Assembly: GCF_000341285.1 (NCBI RefSeq)
Contig: NW_005178433.1
Coordinates: forward strand, 83,122 to 147,121
DNA: 64,000 bases
Source: Galdieria sulphuraria
Taxonomy: Eukaryota > Rhodophyta > Bangiophyceae > Galdieriales > Galdieriaceae
Direction: 5' to 3'
Shown here: positions 56,736-64,000 of the stretch, piece after piece
Layout: each line of letters opens with the position of its first letter
How positions within the stretch are numbered: the first letter of the stretch is position 1
Position numbers and translations under genes: made by a program
The notes under the pieces: model-generated
Told to the model about the DNA's origin: nothing
Seen by the model: only the letters and a program-made list of their open reading frames with translations
The model's database searches: none

Positions 56736-57405
56736 TTTAAGAATTCACTTTAGACAGATTGTTGATCCGCGAGTCAAAGACAAGTTGTAACCATAGAAAA
56801 AGATATATACAAGGTAAGTGATACAAATAGGAGTAGTTTCATTGTGCATTCTCAAGATGAATACTGGATTAGATACTGCTAACAGAATGAAATGAATTGT
56901 TTGAACCACACTGGGTCGTCCGTCTATTATGAATCTTTTAGCTCATCAAGATCTTCTATCGCGACACTCGAAACCTCTCTGTCCCATAAGAAGAGTCGTT
57001 ATACCCTAGACTTTGGTTCATATAGGATTTATATATCCTCGTTAGTCTATTTAATACTGATTGCTTCACGATTGTATGGATTTATTGGAAGAATTTACCC
57101 AAGTAGAGTTGGCAGACGAAATACCAACGAGTACTAGTATTCTTTCATTTAAATACACAGAGGACAATCTAGTTGATAGTTTGCTTGACAAGAATCATAA
57201 CGAGAGAAAATCCCCACATTCTTTCCTGATAGTCGTAAATTACTTTCAATATTACTTAGGTCGTTGACCGAAACTCGTTTGAGTCTGTTGTTTCCAGAAT
57301 TGATCCAATGTTGAATCATATTAGTATACTGTAAAATGGAGATTTTGTTGTTTCCATTGGGTTTGATTCTGCATAATATGTTGAGCACCAATATACACAG
57401 TTTTA
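56736..57405. repeat. Diverged duplicated element, copy A
   Basis: This copy of about 670 bp is matched by 62262-62945 in the same orientation. Shared stretches include CACTTTAGACA near the left end, CAAAGACAAGTT, ATATACAAGG, ATTCTCAAG, GGATTTATT.AAAGAAT.TACCCAAGTAG in the middle, AATCATAA.GAGAGAAAA.CCCACATTCT, and GATTCTGCATAATATGTTGA at the right end. The copies differ by many substitutions and small indels, so the duplication is old. A 68-codon frame (57061-57267) is open here but interrupted in copy B. A G-rich minisatellite follows at 57415. Confidence 0.88.
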
Positions 57406-57414
57406 CTGATTTTT

Positions 57415-57715
57415 TCTGCTAATGGGAAAGGTGGGCAGTTTGAAAAGAGTGGCCAATTAGGAATGGGCCCTCGCAATTTTGATTTAAAAATTGCCATTAT
57501 GGGTGTGGAGTGGGAAAGAATGGATAAAATGGAAATGGGAGAGAGAGGGGAAATTGCGATGGGGGAAAATGGGTGGGGAAAGGGGTGTGAGGAAATTGAA
57601 GAGGGGCCAACCCAAAGGCGATTGTGTTGATTTGGAAATTGCCATTATGGATGCGGGGAAGAATGAGTAAATTAGAAATGGGGGCATTTGAAATTGAGGA
57701 CAGTGTGTGTAAAAA
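57415..57715. repeat. G-rich degenerate minisatellite, left block
   Basis: Imperfect units built from AAATTGCCATTATGG, then a G-rich GTGGGAAAGAATGG, then AAATTAGAAATGGG recur two to three times. The strand is strongly purine (G/A) biased. A similar block occurs at 63400-63745, so this is a dispersed family. No coding sense was found. Confidence 0.8.
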
Positions 57716-57958
57716 TCAGTAAAGCCATTTGAAACAGTAAAAGATCATTCCAAGAAAGTTAACTTTGATTTCCACACTGATAACGAAACATTAAGAGCCA
57801 ATGCTTTAAAGACACATTCTATGCAAAAGAAGAGAAGAATGACAAAAAAATGGTTATTTTTTTCCTTTCTTTCAAAAATACTTGTTTTGAAGAACCATAA
57901 CAAAAAAATACGTTTCAATTCAGCAAAAAAACAGTCTGTAACACGTTTAAGGTCCACC

Positions 57959-58266
57959 TCAATATTGTTTGAAATGACTCTTTAAAAATGGACAAGTACC
58001 CTTGAGAGTAACGAGTTTGGAAAAACACAAGTGATTGAGTAGAGCAGCCAGATTGATATCATCATCATCGTTTACCTTACCAAGACATTGAACAAAGCTA
58101 CAAGTAGTAAAAGTCAAAGAAAAGTTGCCCTTTTCGAAGCTCAAGTCTTTACGAAACCTTGAGACAAACACACCCAAGAAACACAAGAAAAGAACCCTTG
58201 AAAACCTTTTTGTTTACCTATTAAAGCATAACCACACTTGAAGGATTGGAGAACAGTCTTATCCAT
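57959..58266 (-). CDS. Possible small spliced gene, unknown
   Basis: On the minus strand an ATG at 58266 opens MDKTVLQSFKCGYALI. A 71-bp intron (58147-58217, GTAAAC...AAAG) then joins in frame to LSFEKGNFSLTFTTCSFVQC, ending KSHFKQY with a stop at 57959, giving 78 aa. Codon use looks gene-like, and the frame may extend upstream (VVTTRTQFLA before the ATG). No family was recognised. It lies in a repeat-rich area and could be a remnant of a larger or mobile gene. Confidence 0.3.
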
Positions 58267-58649
58267 AGCCAAGAACTGTGTTCTAGTCGTAACGACAAGG
58301 GCTTGTTAATGTCTGTACGAAAAAGTGCAGCAACTACAGCCTTGGAGATAGGTTTGGTTTTACTAGATTGTCTTAAAGTGATACCTACAAAAGTATGTTT
58401 CACTCCCCAAACACTGCCCCTACATCGGGACAATATTCCCCTACTATTCCCTCAAATCATCCATACAATAAGCGTAATGTACCCCTACATTTGTGAGACT
58501 TTTAACACTCCACTGAGACAACACGAAACAAAATCACATATACATATAACTAAACAACATGATATCTCCTTTTACAAACTCAAATATCAATTCATGATGA
58601 TGGTTGACCATTCTCAAGTACCAGATCCAAGAGATCACTTGCAACGAAA

Positions 58650-59500
58650 AAAGTGAGTTCGCTTTATGAAGCCCTTTCTTCTTTGCAACTATGTCATGAA
58701 AAAGCCTTTATCAAATACAATAGAAGCTTCAATAACGTCTTTAAATACCAACTCTCTGCAAATTTGTCAATCTTTGTTGGTCCCTTCTTTGGATAAGACA
58801 ACAAGACTTGGCATTGGTTTCTCATAAGATTGCTATATCTGTAGAATTCCCTGCCTTGTTGATTCTTACCATCATCAAGTTAGAAACAGTCTTTTCCCAT
58901 ATTTACCCAAAACCTTGATGACATTACATGCCCATTCTCTCCTATAGTTTGAGAAAGTGTTGTCATCCATATCAGAGACTCGTTACCAATTGGTTGCGTC
59001 GAGTATGTTCAAAGCAATACAGCTGGTTGAACATAATGTTGCAGCTTTTTCTTACCCTTTTTTGGGAACTGACTGTTTCATTGTAAAACCAATCAATCTT
59101 TCTGTCCCTTTTTTTGGGAGAATAGATGAAATCCTTTTTTGGTTTCCTTTTCTGGTTCCCAAGGTAATATCAACACTCCACAGAAATGGATAAACACCTC
59201 AAGTTGTCTTGTAAAGATATTTTGTGATTCACTCAGTCTCTTGAAAACACAGAGACCAACATTCAAGACGTTGCAAAAAAATGCCGCGTAAAGCCAAAAA
59301 CAACTTGTACACTTATTACCGATAACAATGGAGAAATTATCCTCAAAGGTCTAGCAGTAATCAAGGAGACTTATTCATTGTATAATACCCAACCTAATGC
59401 TGTAGCTATGATCCCAGCTTTTCAAGAAGAGACACAAACCAGGTCGGACATTGTACAAGAAACATTGATGGATCACCAAGAAACCGACTCTTTCAAATGA
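58650..59500 (+). pseudogene. Coding-like fragments, unrecognised
   Basis: Several plus-strand segments read like protein but lie in different frames: KKVSSLYEALSSLQLCHEKA (about 58650), FEKVLSSISETRYQLVASSM (about 58949), and an 88-codon segment 59237-59500 starting after a CACTCAG acceptor (CTLITDNNGEIILKGLAVIK). Splice signals could link some of them (donor GTAATA at about 59163). I could not build a complete gene with a start, so this may be a diverged spliced gene or a decayed one. No family was recognised. Confidence 0.3.
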
Positions 59501-59740
59501 CAAGACTCCTCCTCAACGACCCTTTCTCCAAGCCCATCTGTTTATTCTGTATCGTCACATTTATTTACTTCGACCATTTGACTCTTCACACTTTTATGAA
59601 TGCGTCTCGACGTGCTTTGAACAATCTGTCCAAGACCCTATTGACTAGCTTTGGAGCGACTCTGTTGCATCTTGTTTGAAAGCACAAGTCTTGGAATGTA
59701 GATTCTATTAGGTACTACTTTGCCTTTTAAAAGTAAAGGA

Positions 59741-60147
59741 ATGGTTAAAAAAAAAGATCCTGTTCATGCCGTAGCAATGCTGTTTGAGTTTTATGAAGAG
59801 GAATACACGTTAAACGAATATGTATGTTGGAGTCAATCGAAGAAGATAAAGTAAATACATCACAGGTGAGACCCAGAAAAATTTCAAGGAATTGTTCAAC
59901 ATTTCTTCCAATCGATTTACAGTTACTGACATCAGAGACTTGAAAACACAAGCGAGAATAACATTGAAATACTTGAAAACTATCTCCAAGAGTTCCTGTC
60001 AAACAATAAATGGAAAAAGACGCTGCATACTCTGGATCTATACATTGTTTACTACTATCTGGTTTAACGTAATATCCACAACAATAGACGTTGGATTGCT
60101 GAAAGACATCACCGGTGAAAGAGATCGCACCACCAGAGGACTATAGA
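59741..60147 (+). pseudogene. Coding-like fragment, unrecognised
   Basis: An ATG at 59741 opens DPVHAVAMLFEFYEEEYTLN. A possible intron (GTATGT to TTCAAG) leads to ELFNISSNRFTVTDIRDLKT. Beyond that, two frames alternate in coding character (NIEILENYLQEFLSNNKWKK in another frame), which suggests frameshift decay or a further intron. No family can be named with confidence. Confidence 0.25.
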
Positions 60148-60149
60148 AG

Positions 60150-62261
60150 ACTTTTTGAAAAGTTCAAAAGAAAAAGCAACTAGAAAAGAACGTCTGTGTT
60201 TGCTTCGTTGAGAGAAAAATATACAAGCCTGCTCCAGCGTATGATGTATTTACAAAGCTCAATTTCGTCGCTCGAATATGAAATGGATAGGAAAAAAGGA
60301 GCTATAAAAAAACGATAGTGCTGAATAATAGGCTCAAGACTATGGAAGAAATGAAACCTGAGAATATAAGTTGACTCTTACAAGCAGATAAAGCATTTTG
60401 ACTTTTAGAAGACGAGAAAACTCTGTGCAAAAATAAGCGAGTGAAACAAAATGTATAAAGCTATATATTTATGGGAAAATGGAAAAGGTACAAAAAAATA
60501 TGAACAACGTCATTCGAGTCAAAGTTGGTGTCTCACTCTTTGTTCCACTTTTTACAAGACTGTTCTTCAAGGAAACTATTTCAAATGTAACAAGATATCG
60601 AGATAGACGGTTGAAATGATCCATGAGATGGTGATAGATAAAACTTTCATTTATTGAACGATTAGTTTTATTGTATGGAGTTTTCAAAAACAAGCTCAAG
60701 TGTTATTTTTCCATTTTCGCACTATTTTATGTATGGTTCTACATTTCTATGAACAGAGAAACACTAGGTGTCATTCTTTTTTATGCAAATTTTCTTCGAT
60801 AAATGCTATCTCTGTTTTGTCTCAAAAATTCAATTTTAAGTTCAATTGTTTCCTGTTAAAATATGTTTCAAATACCTACTTGAAGGTACTTATTTGTATG
60901 CCTTAACAAAGAAAACGATTTTATGAACTTTGACAAAGTCAACGTATACTTTTTCATGTCCTAGAAGATCCACTGATACTGTTTCATAACTTTGTGTCAA
61001 TCGTAAATTTCAGTCTCGTACAACTGCGAAATAGTTTAGACTTTGGAATTTAAAAGGTAAAATCGTTTTTTGTTTCCGTGAAAAAACAAGGAAACCTTGC
61101 AAAATTTGGAAAGGGTTTGATTGTCGAACAGTAGCCATTTTGAGGTATCGTATATTTGATATGGACTTTTTTCAACTGACTAGAAGTCCTTTGGTAATTG
61201 GCAATAGGATAAGAAGCACCATAATTATTGTTTCGCTTAAAGTTGCCAAGAATCTTACTTTACCTCACTCTGGATAAAAGGATTCTAATAAATATCTTTC
61301 AGTAGGCTTTTCATAAATGAAAACTACGTAAAGTTACATCCCATCCATTTATCATAAAGCTTTCTGTTTACTACTCGCATATTCTTATTCTTTTGAGAAT
61401 GGACTAGTCCATACATTTCACGAATTCTTTGTTCACTGGCTTTTACTCAATTGACCAACATTGCCAATTGTTTATCAAATTTCATTGTCTTTTTCTTTTC
61501 GTAGAGACTCCGAAATTCGTTGTTCCGACTACCTTTCCGTTTGACTCGAAAATATTTAGAGTGTTTTCAACAACTGCAAAGCTATTAGATATACATCCTA
61601 TCATCAATGACTCAATTTTTGTTTCTTTTAAACTCAACAAAAAGGTGTCAAGACTATATCGCTCTAAACACACACATACATATACATATATGTATATATA
61701 TTAAAGCAATCAAGTACCATGTAACCAAAAAAGAGAGAGAGCAGGTTTACTTTGTAACTCTTTGAAACTATCCAAGGAAACCAAGTACAAAGAAACGGAG
61801 AAAGCAGTAGACTTGACAATCCATACTGAGAAGAAAAAAAAAACATTTACCAAAGTGTGTACACTCAAGTTTACCAATCTTCTTCGACACCAAGATCAGA
61901 TGGAAACAGCTCTACGAACGAACGAACAAAACCTGGTCAACTTGCACTGGGAAGAGATTGTTCCAGATACCAAACGAAATGACTTTGATGGTATAAAGCT
62001 AGTTATTTCAAGAAGCACGAACAATTCATATAAAAACGTACACTATATATAGATTGCCAGACACAAGACTAAAGAATTGTAATACACTATCAATTCGGTA
62101 ACTCATTACTCTTTTCTTTTTTCAACAAATAGAAAGACAAAAGAGTATTTTTTATGATGATTGAGAAACGAACTGATAACTTGTTTTGTAGTATGAAAAC
62201 TCAGATTGGTAAGAAGTTGGAAAAACGATCTCACTCTCGCAGACTTTCACATCAAGCCGAT
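60150..62261. other. AT-rich gene-poor interval
   Basis: There is no recognised gene. A 97-codon open frame without ATG at 61762-62052 has gene-like composition (KVCTLKFTNLLRHQDQMETA) and may be an exon or remnant. A CA/TA microsatellite lies at about 61669-61701. Confidence 0.4.
61669..61701. repeat. CA/TA microsatellite
   Basis: Short run of CACACATACATATACATATATGTATATATA-type sequence, about 33 bp. Confidence 0.85.
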
Positions 62262-62945
62262 GTAAGAATGCACTTTAGACAAGTTGCTGATTTGTGAATC
62301 AAAGACAAGTTTTAACCATTGAAGAAGACATATACAAGGCAAGTGACATAAATAGGAATAAGTTCATTGTAAATTCTCAAGTTGAATATGGCTTGAATAG
62401 TGTTAATAGAATGACATGGGTTGTTTGAACTACAGTATATTGTCTGTCCATTTTTCATAAGTCTTTTTCTTCCATCAAGTTGCTTTATAATAGCACACGA
62501 AAAATATCCCATATGTAAGTGGAGTCATTCATATCTTAGACTTTGTTTCATATAGTATTTATATATCGTCGATAGTCTCTTTAATAGCAAATACAAAATG
62601 ATCATATGGATTTATTAAAAGAATCTACCCAAGTAGGTTTGACAAACAAAACAACAACTAGCACTAGTAGTCATTTATCCTAACGCAAAAAGGATAACCT
62701 AGTTGATAGTTTCCTTGGCAAGAATCATAATGAGAGAAAATACCCACATTCTCTTTTCATAGCTGCAGATAGCTTTTTACTATAAAACAAGTCGTTGACC
62801 ACAACTCATTGGAGTGCATTCTTTTTACAAATAACCAAAGATTGGATCATATTGATATTCTATTCAATAAGACGAGAATTTTGATTTTGCTACTGGGTCT
62901 GATTCTGCATAATATGTTGAGCGCCAGTATACGACACAGACGTTT
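62262..62945. repeat. Diverged duplicated element, copy B
   Basis: This is a same-orientation copy of 56736-57405, about 5.5 kb further on. It has the same order of shared blocks from CACTTTAGACAAGTTG through GGATTTATTAAAAGAATCTAC to GATTCTGCATAATATGTTGA. Its version of the 68-codon frame is interrupted by stops. An AT-rich tract follows (about 63050-63350), then a second G-rich minisatellite. Confidence 0.88.
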
Positions 62946-63399
62946 TACACTTCTTTTTGCACTTTAACATATATCATCACTTTTGATTTCTCTTTTTCTT
63001 ACTATCTAAAGTAGCTCATAGAGAGTCTTTTGCCTTGATTGTATACTTTGTTAATTTAAATTAAAAAAAAGCAATTGAATTAATTTTTTTTTACAAAGAT
63101 TCAATTGGAAAGGAGAAAAATTAAAATGGATCGAAAGAAATAAATTAGAAGAATAATTTAAAAACGAAAATAAAGAATCAACAAATGAAGAAAATAAAAG
63201 AGAATACAAAAAAATAATATTAAAGTTGAGAAAGGGTTCCAGAAATTAAAGGAAATGGAAAGAAGGCTAAAAGAGGAAAAGAAATAACTAGTTTGTTTGA
63301 TTGAATTTAAAAGTAGAACAGAGTAGAAGAAAAGAGAGATGTTGGTAATTTCTCAGTGTTTTTATAATACTAAATGAAAAAAAGGATGGTGATTGGGCA
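62946..63399. other. Very AT-rich tract
   Basis: About 450 bp with long A and T runs and no coding frame. It separates copy B from the right minisatellite block. Confidence 0.6.
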
Positions 63400-63745
63400 T
63401 ACATACACATAGAGAAAGTAAGGATTATGAATTATTTGGGGGTTTGGATTTTGAGTATGGGTTGCATGCATGAATGGGAAATTTGGATGTAGGGGTTAAA
63501 TCATGGTGTTTATTGTGATTTGGGAAATTGCCATTGGGAAGAAAGGGGTGAATACAAAGGCGATTTTGATTTGTAAAATTTCATTATGTAGTAGGGTGGG
63601 GGGAAGATTGGGTCAATTAGAAATGGGAAAGAGTTGGGGCAAGTGTAATTTTGAAATTGCGATGAGAGTGTCAATAGATAAGAATGGGTAAATTGAGAAA
63701 TGGGAAGGGTATTAGAAATTGCGAGGGCACTGTAAGACAGAGACA
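63400..63745. repeat. G-rich degenerate minisatellite, right block
   Basis: This is the same family as the block at 57415-57715. Repeated elements include GGAAATTGCCATT, AAGGCGATT, GGGTCAATTAGAAATGGG, AAATTGCGATGAGAG and GGGTAAATTGAGAAATGGG. It ends with AAATTGCGAGGGC, which is the exact reverse complement of GCCCTCGCAATTT at about 57466-57478. Confidence 0.8.
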
Positions 63746-64000
63746 TAGTTGGACTTGAAATTTAGTGATAATTTATAATATGTATATAATAGTAAGCTAA
63801 TTTCCATACTGTCCACGCAATGTTTCGAAATTTTTATAGCAAACTCTTAGTTGAAAGTAGTCATTTTCTTAATTTATCAAAGAAAGTAAAAAATGAATTT
63901 AAAATAGTTAATTTCAACAATGAAAGCATCAATAACGATGTTATCATTATTTTGCTGCTTGAGTCTAACAAGTTAATATTCAATGGTAACTTTATATGAC

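Noticed and set aside
59741-60147. Thought that TVTDIRDLK-type wording might mark a MULE/FAR1 transposase
   Set aside because: Only a few residues resemble it and frames are broken; not enough to name a transposase.
1-64000. CRISPR arrays, prokaryotic operons, rRNA genes, secondary-metabolite clusters
   Set aside because: No regularly spaced direct repeats, no Shine-Dalgarno-linked gene runs, no rRNA-like sequence and no NRPS/PKS modules were seen.

Overview
This window looks like nuclear DNA of a compact, intron-rich unicellular eukaryote. The best guess is a Cyanidiophyceae red alga of the Galdieria type. Most genes are split by introns of about 44-70 bp (mostly GTAAGT/GTATGT-like donors and AG acceptors), intergenic gaps are often below 200 bp, and base composition is moderately AT-rich. 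The gene set is plainly eukaryotic: Sec61 beta, Elongator subunit 2, COP9 signalosome subunit 6, ORC1 and histone modifiers. The genus is inferred from intron style, compactness and gene content, not proven.

Left part (1-44 kb) is dense and resolves into about twenty genes. In order they are: the 3' end of a mitochondrial carrier; a SGF29-like SAGA subunit; a SNAP-25-type Qbc SNARE; a PHD/HARE-HTH chromatin protein (-); a proline-rich coiled-coil protein; a METTL7-like methyltransferase (-) divergent from Sec61 beta; an AAAP amino-acid transporter (-); an animal-type GABA transaminase; a two-finger CCCH protein; ELP2 (-); an NCoR/SMRT-like SANT corepressor (-); proline dehydrogenase; a small DnaJ-type zinc-finger protein; organellar ribosomal protein uL13; SURF6/Rrp14 (-); a TauE/SafE exporter; a KDM5-like JmjC demethylase; CSN6 (-); a second AAAP transporter with a long acidic loop; ORC1; and a GON4L-like SANT protein (-). 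Exon boundaries were rebuilt by hand from reading phase and family conservation, so most models are confident in the core and less so at the first exon.

Biological themes: at least eight genes act on chromatin or on nuclear and translation-linked regulation (SGF29, PHD/HARE, NCoR-like, KDM5, GON4L-like, ORC1, ELP2, CSN6). Four concern amino-acid uptake and catabolism (two AAAP transporters, GABA transaminase, proline dehydrogenase), which fits an osmoheterotrophic alga. I see no operon-like system and treat the grouping as ordinary eukaryotic gene order.

Right part (about 45.5-64 kb) is nearly gene-free and more AT-rich. It holds a diverged duplication of about 0.67 kb (56.74-57.40 and 62.26-62.94 kb). 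A G-rich degenerate minisatellite lies just downstream of the first copy and about 0.5 kb downstream of the second. Between the copies are several coding-like but unrecognised fragments (57.96-60.15 and 61.76-62.05 kb). This looks like repeat-rich, perhaps subtelomeric or transposon-derived sequence, and is the least explained part of the window. No rRNA, convincing tRNA, CRISPR array or bacterial-type element was seen.
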